64,000 nt of DNA from Glaciimonas sp. PCH181. Its GTDB lineage: Bacteria > Pseudomonadota > Gammaproteobacteria > Burkholderiales > Burkholderiaceae_D. The notes under the pieces are model-generated. The model ran no database searches, was not told the origin of the DNA, and saw only the letters and a program-made list of their open reading frames with translations. The number at the start of each line of letters is the position of its first letter. The first letter of the stretch is position 1. Location of the stretch: NCBI RefSeq assembly GCF_003056055.1, contig NZ_PYFP01000002.1:806001-870000 (forward strand), written 5' to 3'. This document shows, one piece after another, positions 1-9,420 of the stretch. The position numbers and the translations under genes are program-made.

Positions 1-21
1 TGTTTTTTTAAGCGGATGATG

Positions 22-606
22 CTATTTAATGCGCTGCTTTTCCAGCTTGCGCGCCAACGTGCGCCGATGCATGCCCAGACGCCGCGCGGCTTCGGAAATA
101 TTGAAATCGGTTTCCACTAATACTTCGTGAATACGTTCCCATTCAAGCGTTTTGATAGAGGTTGAACGGTTGGTCAATTCAACTTCGGCAATTCCGGCAA
201 CGTGACCGAAAGCGGCCTCGATATCGTCGGTATTGGAAGGCTTGGCGAGATACTGACAAGCCCCTAGTTTGATCGCCTCAACCGCTGTGGCGAGACTAGC
301 GAAACCGGTCAGCACCACAATCAACATCGCCGGATCATGTTTGTGCAGCATCTGAACGCACGCCAGCCCGGAAGTATTGCTGTTTAATTTAAGATCCACC
401 ACTGCATAGCCCGGTGAATGCTGACGCAACAGTGCGCTGGCCGCATCCAGATTTTCTGCGAGCAATACCGTATAGCCACGCCGTTCAAATGAGCGCCCCA
501 GCGTGCGTGCGAAAGTGGCATCGTCTTCGATGATGAGTAACAGACGATTTGCAGGGTGATTGGGCGACTCTGGCAAGTGATCAGCCGACATGATCATTGT
601 CTCCAT
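22..606 (-). CDS. regA: RegA/PrrA/ActR-type response regulator
   Basis: DNA-binding response regulator of the global redox-control family RegA/PrrA/ActR. The receiver domain fills residues ~20-140, with the acidic pocket EDD near residue 28, the phospho-acceptor Asp near residue 71 (motif VVDLKL) and the conserved Lys in YLAKPS. A short Fis-type helix-turn-helix (NISEAARRLGMHRRTLARKL) closes the protein, which is the hallmark of this family. Its start overlaps the end of regB, so the two are translationally coupled. Several in-frame ATGs (606, 597, 591) exist; 606 is chosen because a GAGGAAA sequence lies upstream, but the start is uncertain. Family knowledge: controls respiratory oxidases and other redox genes. 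Here it is the last gene of the cyo-surf1-regBA block. Confidence 0.9.
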   Translation of the reverse strand: METMIMSADHLPESPNHPANRLLLIIEDDATFARTLGRSFERRGYTVLLAENLDAASALLRQHSPGYAVVDLKLNSNTSGLACVQMLHKHDPAMLIVVLTGFASLATAVEAIKLGACQYLAKPSNTDDIEAAFGHVAGIAEVELTNRSTSIKTLEWERIHEVLVETDFNISEAARRLGMHRRTLARKLEKQRIK

Positions 607-1981
607 CAACGCTTATTTCCTCTAGACTGATCGCTGCCAGCGGCAGTGTAAGTAGCACCGCAGCACCGCCCTCCTCCCGATTACGTGCCGACACTGCGCC
701 GCCTAATTTACGGGCGACATTGACGACAAAAAACAAGCCCAATCCGCTGCCGGGGCGTCCCTTGCTGGACTGATACGGTTTGCCTATATGCGCCAACATT
801 GATGGCACAAAACCCGGGCCATTGTCGGTGACAAGCAACACCAGTGCATCGGCTTCGCGTGTCACTTCCAGCCGCACCCACAGCGGCGACGCTTCCAGCG
901 CATTGTCGAGTACGTTGTAAATCATCTGTTTAAGGGCTGAGTCGAACACGACCGGGATATCCCACATAATCCGATTTTCATACTCAAATGCGACGATCGA
1001 TCGGGATGAGCGCCAATCTTGCGCCAGATCATTGAGAAAGGTATTAATCGTGGTCTTCACCGAGGATTCGCCCCGCGCCTCGCCGGCCGAAAGCAGGATG
1101 CCGCTGACGATCGATTTGCAGCGCTGTAACTGGGCCTGCATTTCACCAATTTCTTCTTGCAACTCGTTATTCTGGCTGAATTCCGGCATCCGTCGCCAGT
1201 CGCCCAAAATCACCGATAAAGTGGATAACGGCGTGCCCAGTTCATGCGCCGCGCCGGATGCTAACAGCCCCATCCGGACGATATGATCTTCTTCGGCGGC
1301 GCGCTGGCGCAAGTGCGCAAGTTGCGCATCACCGGCGCGCAGATTATTGCCAATGCGCTTGATGAAAAACACCAATAAAGCGGCATTCAGGCCGAAGCAA
1401 ATAAGCATGCCATCGACATACAAACTGGATAAACCATTGCCATGATCATGCGGTATCGCCAGCGGTTTCGAAAACAAAGAAAGCCCGGCCAGGCAGCTAT
1501 TGGTGATGGCAACGATGGTCCAGGTCGACCAGGCTTCTAGCAGCACAGCGCTCAGAATGACCTGCAATAAATAGAGAAATACGAAAGGATTTGCGGTGCC
1601 GCCACTGAGATATAACTGGGCAGTCAACGTACCGACATCCACCAAAAGCGCCAGAAAAAGCTCACTGTTTGCCACTTCGGGACGTTCATGCCATCGCAAC
1701 TGACTGGCGAGATTAAACGCGATCAGGCAAGCCAACACCTCTAGCATATGCGGTAGCGGAAGCGGGATATCGAAGCCCAGCATGACAACCGAGATCGTGG
1801 TGATTTGTCCGATCACCGCGATCCAGCGCAGTTGAATCAGCTGCATCATGTTTTCGCGACCGGCCGCATTTTCAAAACGCTTGCCGCGCTTACCCGGTTT
1901 CTCGCTGGCATAGCTTAACGCAATGAAGCCATCATCTTTGGCTTCGTCTGTCTGTGCAGACATTTCAATTTTGCTTGGCAT
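581..1981 (-). CDS. regB: RegB/PrrB-type redox sensor histidine kinase
   Basis: Membrane histidine kinase of 466 residues. About six hydrophobic segments occupy residues ~50-210. The quinone-binding signature GGxxNPF is present (GGTANPF, ~127-133), followed by the dimerisation/phosphoacceptor box AAHELGTPLST (His ~246). The redox-active Cys that follows the H-box in RegB has a counterpart in QRCKS (~288). The ATPase domain shows DNALEAS (N box), DNGPGF (G1) and GSGLGLF (G2). The ATG at 1981 is preferred to the GTG at 1987. Known role of the family: senses quinone redox state and phosphorylates RegA. It lies 95 bp after surf1 and overlaps regA. Both known redox-sensing motifs are intact, so this is a firm call. 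Confidence 0.92.
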   Translation of the reverse strand: MPSKIEMSAQTDEAKDDGFIALSYASEKPGKRGKRFENAAGRENMMQLIQLRWIAVIGQITTISVVMLGFDIPLPLPHMLEVLACLIAFNLASQLRWHERPEVANSELFLALLVDVGTLTAQLYLSGGTANPFVFLYLLQVILSAVLLEAWSTWTIVAITNSCLAGLSLFSKPLAIPHDHGNGLSSLYVDGMLICFGLNAALLVFFIKRIGNNLRAGDAQLAHLRQRAAEEDHIVRMGLLASGAAHELGTPLSTLSVILGDWRRMPEFSQNNELQEEIGEMQAQLQRCKSIVSGILLSAGEARGESSVKTTINTFLNDLAQDWRSSRSIVAFEYENRIMWDIPVVFDSALKQMIYNVLDNALEASPLWVRLEVTREADALVLLVTDNGPGFVPSMLAHIGKPYQSSKGRPGSGLGLFFVVNVARKLGGAVSARNREEGGAAVLLTLPLAAISLEEISVDGDNDHVG

Positions 1982-2076
1982 CTTCACTTTCGTGGTTCGC
2001 TATCTTCGACCTTTGCCCTCACCGGATGCGCGTTGGAATCGACTGTCGCAGGATGCTAGCTACGACGTTGAAAAAA

Positions 2077-2958
2077 TTATGCAGTATTACTGTTGGTTTT
2101 TCTGTCATCGCCGGGCTTGTCATTCTGTATGCGGCGTTCCTCACGCAGAATCCAAAAACCAGCACCGCCCAGCATCAATGCCAGAGCATACCAAGTAAGT
2201 GCATAGACCAAGTGATTGTTGTGAAAAGCGATGACGGTTAAACCGCCGACGGGTTGATCTTTGGCGCTGTCCGCAGCAGTTTCTGTCGACGCAGCTTGTT
2301 TCGTTGCATCTGCATCCACAAAATAAGGCGCAACCAACGGCAGATTACGCGCCGCTGCAATGGCTTGTACATCGCGAGAATACCAGCGATTCCCGATTGG
2401 ATCGTTGTGACGCAAAAAAGCGCCGCCCGGCTCGGTCATGCGCAACAACCCGGACACGACTGCGATGTCTGTCGGGGTAGAAATATTCTGCGTATCAGGA
2501 GAAACCTGAGGTCGCCAGTCACCGGCTTTGGCGGGCACAAAACCACGATTGATCAGTACCACGCTGCCATCGGCAGTGCGCAGCGGCGTTAGCAGCCAGA
2601 AGCCGCTACCAAGTTCGGTGACGGCTTGCACCCGAACGGTAAGTGGATAAAGAAATGTTCCTGCTACGCGCACATGTCGGTATTCGTCGGCATCGGCAGT
2701 GACTTGCGACCAACGCTCCCGCGTTGGGGCTGCGATAGCCGGCGCATGGACACGTTCTGACACCCGCGCAATCAGATCAAGCTTCCATTGCAAGCGCTTA
2801 AGCTGCCATGTACCCAGTCCGATAAAGACCGCAACAATCAGTCCCGCACAAATAATCAACGTGCGCCGCACTGCTGCCGAACGAAAACGCGGCGCAACTT
2901 CTTGCGAAGTTGACGCCGCGTTATCGCCCGCAGGCCGGCTGCGAGGCGTGGGGATCAT
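2077..2958 (-). CDS. SURF1 family cytochrome oxidase assembly protein
   Basis: SURF1/Shy1-family protein of 293 residues. There is an N-terminal membrane helix (~30-50, ending GLGTWQLKRLQWK, the family's start motif) and a C-terminal helix (YALTWYALALMLGGAGFW, ~255-275), with a periplasmic domain carrying RGFVPA between them. The family assists heme a/o insertion or oxidase assembly in the inner membrane. It overlaps the end of cyoD by 4 bases (ATGA), so it is co-translated with the quinol oxidase. No heme o synthase (cyoE) gene follows cyoD as it does in E. coli; this assembly factor occupies that place. An insert of ~20 residues rich in Ala/Thr/Asp (near 215-235) is probably a loop. Confidence 0.88.
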   Translation of the reverse strand: MIPTPRSRPAGDNAASTSQEVAPRFRSAAVRRTLIICAGLIVAVFIGLGTWQLKRLQWKLDLIARVSERVHAPAIAAPTRERWSQVTADADEYRHVRVAGTFLYPLTVRVQAVTELGSGFWLLTPLRTADGSVVLINRGFVPAKAGDWRPQVSPDTQNISTPTDIAVVSGLLRMTEPGGAFLRHNDPIGNRWYSRDVQAIAAARNLPLVAPYFVDADATKQAASTETAADSAKDQPVGGLTVIAFHNNHLVYALTWYALALMLGGAGFWILREERRIQNDKPGDDRKTNSNTA

Positions 2959-3458
2959 GGCATCTTATGCATGCTGTTCATGTCGTGCATTTTAGGCATT
3001 TGTGGGGTTTCCCGGATTTCGTGCCTGTTTTGCATTTGCTGGATCGATTCCGGCGTTGCCTCTTGCATCTGATCAGGCGTCATGCCGGGCATCATGTTGT
3101 GATTCAGGTGATACATCACCCACAACGATCCGCTTAACATAATGACTACCAGCATTATCGTAAAGATCAGCGCCAGCATCGACCAGCCGCCTTCGGACTT
3201 GGTGTTCATGTGCAAGAAATAAATCATATGCACAACGACTTGCACGGCAGCAAGGGCAAGTACGACCAGCGCGGTGGTACTCGATTTTTCAAAGACTTTT
3301 CCCAGCACAATCCAGAACGGAATTGCGGTAAGAATGACGGCTAGCAAGAAGCCGGTGGTGTAGCTTTTCAGCGTGCCGTGGTCTGCGCCGCCATGGTCGT
3401 CATGATGGCCGTGACCATCTGCCACAACGCGCGCCGGGTGTTCGTGATGGCCGCTCAT
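2955..3458 (-). CDS. cyoD: Cytochrome bo quinol oxidase subunit IV
   Basis: Small membrane subunit with three predicted helices (around residues 30-55, 60-80 and 92-115), matching CyoD/COX4-like proteins. The core ends near MYHLNHNMM. At 167 residues it is longer than the ~110 of E. coli CyoD because of two added parts: a His-rich N-terminus ([20 protein letters not shown]) and a Met-rich C-terminal tail of ~45 residues containing [13 protein letters not shown] and MHKMP. Such side chains bind copper in other proteins, but metal binding here is only inferred. The gene overlaps cyoC upstream and surf1 downstream by ATGA, so all three are translationally coupled. Confidence 0.9.
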   Translation of the reverse strand: MSGHHEHPARVVADGHGHHDDHGGADHGTLKSYTTGFLLAVILTAIPFWIVLGKVFEKSSTTALVVLALAAVQVVVHMIYFLHMNTKSEGGWSMLALIFTIMLVVIMLSGSLWVMYHLNHNMMPGMTPDQMQEATPESIQQMQNRHEIRETPQMPKMHDMNSMHKMP

Positions 3459-4090
3459 GGCAATACTCCCATCAGGTAGACAAAGGTGAAGACGCCGATC
3501 CAGACGACGTCAAGAAAGTGCCAGAACATCGACAAGCACATCAAGCGCCGACGATTTTCAGGGCTAAGACCGTGCCGACCGACTTGAAACATCAACGTGA
3601 TCAGCCAGACGATACCGAAACTGACGTGCAGTCCGTGGGTGCCCACTAACGCAAAGAACGATGTCAGGAAACCGCTGCGTTGCGGTCCGGCACCTTCATG
3701 GATCAAATGCACAAACTCGTACAATTCAAATCCGATAAAGCAGGCACCGAGGATTCCCGTTACAGCCAGCCAGATGAGCGTGGCGCGTTGACGGTCGCGT
3801 TGCATTTCCAGCATCGCAAACCCGTAGGTAATCGATGACAGCAGCAATAAGCCGGTATTCACCGCCACCAGCGGCAAATCAAACAGCTCGGCGCCGGTTG
3901 GACCACCTGCATAGTTGCGGCCCAGCACGGCATACGTTGCAAACAGGCAAGCGAAGATCAGGCAATCGCTCATCAGATACAACCAGAATCCGAGCAGCGT
4001 ACCGTTCTCGGGATGATGCTCCGTCACGTAATAACGCGCGCTCGGATCAGCGCTCATGGCGCCAGCAGAAGAAGTGGATATCTCAGACAT
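3455..4090 (-). CDS. cyoC: Cytochrome bo quinol oxidase subunit III
   Basis: Heme-copper oxidase subunit III (211 residues, about five membrane helices). Typical motifs include [20 protein letters not shown] near the N-terminus, [16 protein letters not shown] in the middle, and [11 protein letters not shown] near the end. The start is placed at the ATG at 4090, which overlaps the cyoB stop by 8 bases (ATGTCTGA); longer in-frame starts upstream lie inside cyoB and are unlikely. The subunit stabilises the oxidase in the inner membrane. The 4-base overlap with cyoD continues the coupled arrangement. Confidence 0.93.
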   Translation of the reverse strand: MSEISTSSAGAMSADPSARYYVTEHHPENGTLLGFWLYLMSDCLIFACLFATYAVLGRNYAGGPTGAELFDLPLVAVNTGLLLLSSITYGFAMLEMQRDRQRATLIWLAVTGILGACFIGFELYEFVHLIHEGAGPQRSGFLTSFFALVGTHGLHVSFGIVWLITLMFQVGRHGLSPENRRRLMCLSMFWHFLDVVWIGVFTFVYLMGVLP

Positions 4091-6086
4091 AGCTTTCCAG
4101 CAAACGTGTGCGCTCACCCTCGGTACGGACGACGTCGTCCGCCGGGATGTAGTATTCGCGGTTGTAGTTGAAGGTGTGAATGATGACGGCAGTCAGCATC
4201 GCCACAAATCCGACGATCGCCACTAACCACATTTGCCAGATAAGCGCAAAACCACAGACCGCGCTGAGGGCAGCGATGATAAAGCCAGCGCCAGTGTTCT
4301 TCGGCATATGGATCTCTTTAAAGCCTTTTTGTGGCCGGACGTAGTTATTGGCCTTCATGTCTGCCCAGGCGTCGTTGTCATAAACTTGCGGCGTAAAGGC
4401 AAAGTTATAAGCCGGTGGCGGCGACGAAGTCGACCACTCCAGCGTACGACCACCCCATGGATCGCCGGTGGTATCACGCAACGCATCGCGACGACGATAG
4501 CTGACAACCAGTTGGATCAGGAAAGAGCCAATGCCAAGCGCGATCAAGACTGCGCCAAAGGCGGCGATCTGGAACCAGATTTGCAATGACGGATCTTCAA
4601 AATGGCTAAGACGTCGCGTCACGCCCATCAAACCGAGTACATACAGCGGCATGAACGCAACGTAGAAACCAATTGTCCAGAACCAGAATGAGCATTTGCC
4701 CCAGAAAGAATCGAGCTTGTAGCCAAATGCTTTCGGGAACCAGAAGTTAATCCCGGCAAACATACCGAAGACCACGCCGCCGATAATCACGTTATGGAAA
4801 TGGGCAATCAGGAACAAACTGTTATGCAACACGAAGTCGGCCGATGGCACCGCCAACAGAACGCCGGTCATACCGCCGATAACAAAAGTGATCATGAAGC
4901 CGATGGTCCACAGCATTGGCACTTCGAAGCGGATACGGCCCCGATACATTGTAAATAACCAGTTGAAAATCTTGGCACCGGTCGGGATCGAAATAATCAT
5001 CGTCGTGATCCCGAAGAAGGAATTGACGCTGGCACCGGAACCCATGGTGAAGAAGTGATGCAACCAGACCAGATAAGACAGAATCGTGATAACCACGGTG
5101 GCGTAGACCATCGATGTATAACCGAACAGGCGCTTGCTGCAAAACGTTGAGACGACTTCAGAGAAGACACCAAAGCATGGCAGAATCAAAATGTAGACTT
5201 CAGGATGGCCCCAAATCCAGATCAGATTGACGTACATCATGGCGTTGCCGCCCATATCGGTGCTGAAGAAATTTGTACCGAACACACGATCCAGCGCCAG
5301 CATGCCGAGTACAGCAGTCAATACCGGGAAAGCAGCGACGATCAGGACGTTGGTGCATAACGCAGTCCATGTAAAGATCGGCATTTTCATCATGTTCATG
5401 CCGGGGGCGCGCATCTTGACGATGGTGGCGATCAGGTTAATCCCCGACAGCAGCGTCCCGACCCCGGCAATCTGTAACGCCCATATATAGTAATCGACCC
5501 CCACATCCGGACTGGACAAAATGCCTGACAGTGGCGGATAAGCCAACCAGCCGGTACGGGCGAACTCACCAACGAACAACGACGCCATGACCAGCATGCC
5601 ACCGAAAGTGGTCATCCAGAAACTGAAGTTATTCAGAAAAGGGAAAGCAACGTCGCGTGCACCGATTTGCAGCGGCACGACATAGTTCATCAGTCCGGTC
5701 ACCAGAGGCATGGCGACGAAGAAAATCATGATCACGCCATGCGCGGTAAAGATCTGATCGTAATGGTGTGGCGGCAGGAACCCGGCGTTATCACCGAAGG
5801 CCATCGCTTGCTGCATCCGCATCATCAGCGCATCCGCAAAGCCGCGCAGCAACATGACGATCCCGAGAACGACGTACATAATCCCGATGCGTTTGTGATC
5901 GATGCTGGTAAACCAGTCGCGCCACAATGTTCCCCAGACGCGGTAATACGTCAACGCTGCAAGCAAGGCAAACCCGCCGATGCCGACCACGATAAAGGTC
6001 GCTAGCAGGATAGGCTCGTGGTAAGGAATCGCTTCCCAGGTGAGACGACCGAAGATCAGCTTCGTCAGATTAATATGGTCTAGCAT
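4083..6086 (-). CDS. cyoB: Cytochrome bo quinol oxidase subunit I
   Basis: Catalytic heme-copper oxidase subunit, 667 residues and about 15 predicted helices, close to E. coli CyoB in length. Signatures include the low-spin heme His in [11 protein letters not shown], the CuB/cross-linked His-Tyr region [14 protein letters not shown], the CuB histidine pair in WLHHFFTMG, and the heme-ligand region HFHNVIIGG. The N-terminus [12 protein letters not shown] is typical of the ubiquinol-oxidase branch. The start ATG at 6086 is chosen because GGAAAG lies 6-11 bases upstream; this ribosome site sits inside the small ORF that ends 2 bases before. It reduces O2 to water using ubiquinol and pumps protons. 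Confidence 0.96.
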   Translation of the reverse strand: MLDHINLTKLIFGRLTWEAIPYHEPILLATFIVVGIGGFALLAALTYYRVWGTLWRDWFTSIDHKRIGIMYVVLGIVMLLRGFADALMMRMQQAMAFGDNAGFLPPHHYDQIFTAHGVIMIFFVAMPLVTGLMNYVVPLQIGARDVAFPFLNNFSFWMTTFGGMLVMASLFVGEFARTGWLAYPPLSGILSSPDVGVDYYIWALQIAGVGTLLSGINLIATIVKMRAPGMNMMKMPIFTWTALCTNVLIVAAFPVLTAVLGMLALDRVFGTNFFSTDMGGNAMMYVNLIWIWGHPEVYILILPCFGVFSEVVSTFCSKRLFGYTSMVYATVVITILSYLVWLHHFFTMGSGASVNSFFGITTMIISIPTGAKIFNWLFTMYRGRIRFEVPMLWTIGFMITFVIGGMTGVLLAVPSADFVLHNSLFLIAHFHNVIIGGVVFGMFAGINFWFPKAFGYKLDSFWGKCSFWFWTIGFYVAFMPLYVLGLMGVTRRLSHFEDPSLQIWFQIAAFGAVLIALGIGSFLIQLVVSYRRRDALRDTTGDPWGGRTLEWSTSSPPPAYNFAFTPQVYDNDAWADMKANNYVRPQKGFKEIHMPKNTGAGFIIAALSAVCGFALIWQMWLVAIVGFVAMLTAVIIHTFNYNREYYIPADDVVRTEGERTRLLESYV

Positions 6087-6088
6087 CG

Positions 6089-6196
6089 TTACTTTCCGAG
6101 GAAAAAGGGAAACGCGGCGCACATGCCAGCGCCGATGGCAAAAGCGCGACGCGCTGCCGGGACTTCTTGCACAGTTCTCTGCATGGTTTTACTCAT
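6089..6196 (-). CDS. Small ORF (35 aa) interlocked between cyoA and cyoB
   Basis: A 35-codon ORF whose ATG overlaps the end of cyoA by 8 bases and whose TAA lies 2 bases before the cyoB ATG. The product begins MSKTMQRTV, carries a basic ARR and then a hydrophobic stretch of ~17 residues ([17 protein letters not shown]) ending in Lys, so it could be a one-helix membrane peptide with a cytoplasmic N-terminus. The cyoB ribosome binding site lies in its last codons, so at minimum its translation could couple cyoA to cyoB. It has no clear ribosome site of its own. I do not recognise a family. It could be a true small oxidase subunit, a coupling leader, or chance. Confidence 0.5.
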   Translation of the reverse strand: MSKTMQRTVQEVPAARRAFAIGAGMCAAFPFFLGK

Positions 6197-7169
6197 GCTT
6201 TGCAGGCTGACCGACTTTTACATTCGTATCGGTCATCATCAATTTGTCCATACAGGCCTGCGCGGGATCGACACACCGATTAACGATTGCATGGTAAAGA
6301 TCCGCGTCCACGCTGCCGTAATGACGCACCGGCTCGCGCTGACTAGGCTTCTCTAACTGTACGTATTCAGCCCGTTTTAATGCACCGCCGCCGGTTTTGG
6401 TGGCTTGCACCCAGCGTTCGAAGTTTTCAGGCGTCATGCCGTGGAACTTGAAACGCATGTCCGAAAATCCTGCACCGCTATAGTTGGCGGAGAAACCTTC
6501 GAACTCGCCAGGGCGATTAATGACCGCATTGAGCGAAGTCTGCATGCCCGGCATCGCATAGATTTGCCCAGCCAGTGCAGGAATATAGAACGAATTCATC
6601 ACCGAAGACGCCGTGATCTTGAAGTGGATCGGCACGTCAATCGGCGCGGCCAGTTCATTCACTGTGGCAATGCCCAGATCGGGATAAATAAACAGCCATT
6701 TCCAGTCCAGCGCCACGACTTCGACCGTCATCGGCTTGGTGCCAGCAGGAATAGGACGCTGTGCATCGAGTCGGGATAGTGGGCGGTACGGGTCAAGCGT
6801 ATGGGTGCTGATCCAGGTGATCAGGCCTAGCGCGATGATGATGAGAAGCGGTGCGCCCCAAATCACCAGCTCAAGCTGGGTCGAGTGATCCCAGTCCGGC
6901 TCGTAGGCGGCAGCAGTGTTATTTTTTCGATAGCGCCATGCGAATACGATGATCAACACAATCACCGGAATGATGATCAAAAGCATCAACAATGTCGAGA
7001 CGACGATCAAATGACCTTGCTGGTCCGCGATGTCACCAGAAGGATGCATCACGACCATGTTGCAGCCTGCCAACAAAGCAGCGGGTAACAGGGTCAGGCC
7101 GAGGATCAGTCCACGACGAATTTTCTGGGAAACCATGTAGGAAAGTTCCAATCCAAGCCGTAAAATCAT
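6189..7169 (-). CDS. cyoA: Cytochrome bo quinol oxidase subunit II
   Basis: Subunit II precursor (326 residues). A lipoprotein signal ends in LLPAALLAGC, followed by two membrane helices (LIVVSTLLMLLIIIPVIVLIIVFAW and LVIWGAPLLIIIALGLITW) and a cupredoxin-like periplasmic domain (VVALDWKWLFIYPD, FYIPALAGQIYAMPGM). The CuA cysteines are absent, as expected for quinol rather than cytochrome c oxidases. The start at 7169 is preferred because GAGGT lies about 10 bases upstream; 7136 (MVSQK) is the alternative. It is the first gene of the operon; the promoter should lie in the 121 bp shared with the divergent MFS gene. Confidence 0.93.
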   Translation of the reverse strand: MILRLGLELSYMVSQKIRRGLILGLTLLPAALLAGCNMVVMHPSGDIADQQGHLIVVSTLLMLLIIIPVIVLIIVFAWRYRKNNTAAAYEPDWDHSTQLELVIWGAPLLIIIALGLITWISTHTLDPYRPLSRLDAQRPIPAGTKPMTVEVVALDWKWLFIYPDLGIATVNELAAPIDVPIHFKITASSVMNSFYIPALAGQIYAMPGMQTSLNAVINRPGEFEGFSANYSGAGFSDMRFKFHGMTPENFERWVQATKTGGGALKRAEYVQLEKPSQREPVRHYGSVDADLYHAIVNRCVDPAQACMDKLMMTDTNVKVGQPAKHE

Positions 7170-7290
7170 GCTAATGTACCTCGACTGGTGCGCGTTGGCG
7201 ATTGGACGTTTTGTCCTACCCTTACAACGACATTTGGGATGAGCTGACGCGTTTTGTGGCGTATTCATCGACCGAAACCCATTTTGAGAA

Positions 7291-8658
7291 ATGACGATTA
7301 TGACCTCCATTCACATCCAGCATAGCGAACATTCCGCCAATTTCCCATCGCCGTCAACCGGCAATGATGCGCGGTCATCGACGTCGACCAAATCTGATCA
7401 TCCGGCGATCGCGCCGGGAGAGATTGCCATCGGGGTCGTGATTGGTCGCGCTTCGGAATATTTCGACTTCTTCGTCTATGCGATCGCCTCGGTCCTGGTG
7501 TTTCCGTCGGTTTTCTTCCCTTTTGAGTCACGACTGGAAGGCACGTTATACGCCTTTGTGATTTTCTCTTTTGCGTTTCTGGCGCGGCCTTTTGGCACCG
7601 TTGCTTTCATGGCAATTCAGCGATATTTCGGGCGCGAGGTCAAACTGACGGCGGCGCTGTTCATGCTAGGGATTTCTACCGCCGGGATTGCTTTTCTTCC
7701 AACTTTTGAGCATCTGGGCTTTGCCTCCGTTGTTTTACTGTCACTGTTGCGCATCGGGCAAGGGATAGCGTTAGGCGGCACGTGGGACGGTCTGCCGTCA
7801 TTGCTGGCCCTGAATGCCCCTGCTAATCGACGCGGTTGGTATGCAATGCTGGGTCAATTAGGCGCGCCGGTGGGTTTCATGATCGCGGGCGGACTATTCG
7901 CCTATCTGATCGCCAACCTCAGCACCGAAGATTTCCTCGATTGGGGCTGGCGCTATCCCTTCTATTGCGCGTTTGCGATTAACGTCGTCGCTCTGTTCGC
8001 ACGCTTGCGCTTAGTATCTACCAAGGAATACGCGCATTTGCTGGATGAGAAAGAATTAGAGCCGACTAACGTAGCCGAAATGACCAAGTCGCAAGGGTCC
8101 AACGTGTTGATCGGCGCTTTGGCGGCATTGGCCAGTTACGCTTTATTCCATCTGGTGACAGTGTTTCCGTTGTCGTGGATTACGCTTTATTCGACTCGCT
8201 CACTAAGTGGCTTTTTAGTCTTGCAGGTGATCGGCGCGGCGCTGATGGCCGTGGGGGTGATCTCATCGGGTTTAATCGCTGACCGTTTTGGTCGCCGCAC
8301 CACTTTGGGTGCCCTCGCGTTGCTTATCGCCGTACTGAGTGGCTTTGTCCCGACACTAATGGATGGCGGCGAGCTTGGACAAAACATCTTCATTCTGGTC
8401 GGTTTCAGCTTGCTGGGATTGTCTTACGGTCAGGCTGCTGGCGCGGTTACAGCAAATTTCTCCGCAAAATATCGCTACACTGGCGCGGCTTTGACCTCGG
8501 ATCTGTCATGGCTGGTCGGCGCGGGCTTCGCACCACTAGTGGCGCTTGGTCTTTCTGCACATTTCGGTCTGGCGTATGTCAGCCTTTATTTGTTATCGGG
8601 CGCAGTGTGTTCGCTAGGGGCGCTGAGCCTTAATCGCAAGTTGGAGATTCGGGACTAA
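7291..8658 (+). CDS. MFS transporter, metabolite:H+ symporter type
   Basis: Major facilitator protein of 455 residues with about 12 predicted helices. The sugar/metabolite-symporter style motif between helices 2 and 3 is weak, but the equivalent loop in the second half reads LIADRFGRRTTLG (~330). The first helix begins IGRASEYFDFFVYAIASVLVFPSVFF, resembling the MHS group (ShiA/ProP/KgtP-like). The substrate cannot be told from the sequence. The first ~45 residues are a hydrophilic, Ser/Thr/His-rich leader without membrane character. The start may be the ATG at 7291 or 7300. It is divergent from cyoA and is followed by a bidirectional terminator, so it is probably monocistronic. Confidence 0.85.
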   Translation: MTIMTSIHIQHSEHSANFPSPSTGNDARSSTSTKSDHPAIAPGEIAIGVVIGRASEYFDFFVYAIASVLVFPSVFFPFESRLEGTLYAFVIFSFAFLARPFGTVAFMAIQRYFGREVKLTAALFMLGISTAGIAFLPTFEHLGFASVVLLSLLRIGQGIALGGTWDGLPSLLALNAPANRRGWYAMLGQLGAPVGFMIAGGLFAYLIANLSTEDFLDWGWRYPFYCAFAINVVALFARLRLVSTKEYAHLLDEKELEPTNVAEMTKSQGSNVLIGALAALASYALFHLVTVFPLSWITLYSTRSLSGFLVLQVIGAALMAVGVISSGLIADRFGRRTTLGALALLIAVLSGFVPTLMDGGELGQNIFILVGFSLLGLSYGQAAGAVTANFSAKYRYTGAALTSDLSWLVGAGFAPLVALGLSAHFGLAYVSLYLLSGAVCSLGALSLNRKLEIRD

Positions 8659-8683
8659 TTAGTCTGCTGGCCAATTGTCGGTA

Positions 8684-8731
8684 TAAAAAAATTCGGGTTG
8701 CACGTCTGACGTGCAACCCGAAAACGTTTTA
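8684..8731. terminator. Bidirectional terminator between the MFS gene and the GST gene
   Basis: Perfect 14-bp stem (8692-8705 with 8709-8722) and a 3-nt loop (ctg), preceded by a run of seven A (8684-8690) that serves as a T-tract for the minus strand, and followed by AAAACGTTTT. It lies between two convergent genes, as expected for a shared rho-independent terminator. Confidence 0.85.
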
Positions 8732-8805
8732 AGCGACCGTTATTTCACCCTTTTTAGTTAAAACAAGGGAAGACCATCATTCCCATGTCGATCGCCAGTT
8801 TGCGC

Positions 8806-9420
8806 TCAAACCGGGGGCGTGCTGATGAAAACCGGTAGCTGCTCAGCATAATCAGAAAACGACCGCACCTCGGGATAAGCTATCTCTGCAACAACATCCG
8901 GCACCATCATTTGCGTAAATTGCCATGCAACCGCAACCGTCACGCTAGCCTGTCCAAGCTGGCTTACATCGCGTGATAAAGGTGCGGCTGATAGCTCCGC
9001 CTCAAGCGCCGCGTAAGCTGCCAGCAATTGCCCTCTCACCCGCTCCGTCCATGGTTCATGCTGTTTTTCAGGGGGCCGCAGCTTGCGTTCATACACAATC
9101 TGCACGGACTTTTCACACGCTGCCAATGCCAAACCGGTCAGCCGCAACGCACGCAGACGTTCATTGGCGGGTTCAGGCGTTAACGTCAGGCCGGCGTCCG
9201 CAAGAGTCGCGACATATTCCAGAATCAAGCTGGAATCCATCAAGGTCTGACCATCGTCGAGAACCAGCGTCGGCGCTTTTACTACCGGGTTTATCTTGCG
9301 AAAATCTTCAAAATTGCTAAAAACCGAAACGGGGTGGTGCTCGAAATCGAGTTTAAGTAATTTCAAGCAAATAGCCACGCGCCGGACATAAGGCGAATCC
9401 ATCATTCCAATTAATTTCAT
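8806..9420 (-). CDS. Glutathione S-transferase family protein
   Basis: 204 residues. The N-terminal thioredoxin-like domain begins MKLIGMMDSPYVRRVAICLKLL; Ser9-Pro10 sit where the catalytic Ser/Tyr/Cys of GSTs lies. The substrate-side cis-Pro motif reads VVKAPTLVLDDGQTLMDSSLILEYV, with the glutathione-binding D-S pair. The C-terminal half (~85-200) is alpha-helical as in GSTs. The specific substrate is unknown. It is a single gene facing the MFS gene, with a 432-bp spacer upstream shared with the ars operon. Confidence 0.85.
   Translation of the reverse strand: MKLIGMMDSPYVRRVAICLKLLKLDFEHHPVSVFSNFEDFRKINPVVKAPTLVLDDGQTLMDSSLILEYVATLADAGLTLTPEPANERLRALRLTGLALAACEKSVQIVYERKLRPPEKQHEPWTERVRGQLLAAYAALEAELSAAPLSRDVSQLGQASVTVAVAWQFTQMMVPDVVAEIAYPEVRSFSDYAEQLPVFISTPPV

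Noticed and set aside
4822..5142. 106-codon ORF on the minus strand inside cyoB
   Set aside because: Shifted frame within a highly conserved oxidase gene; composition is that of an out-of-frame reading.
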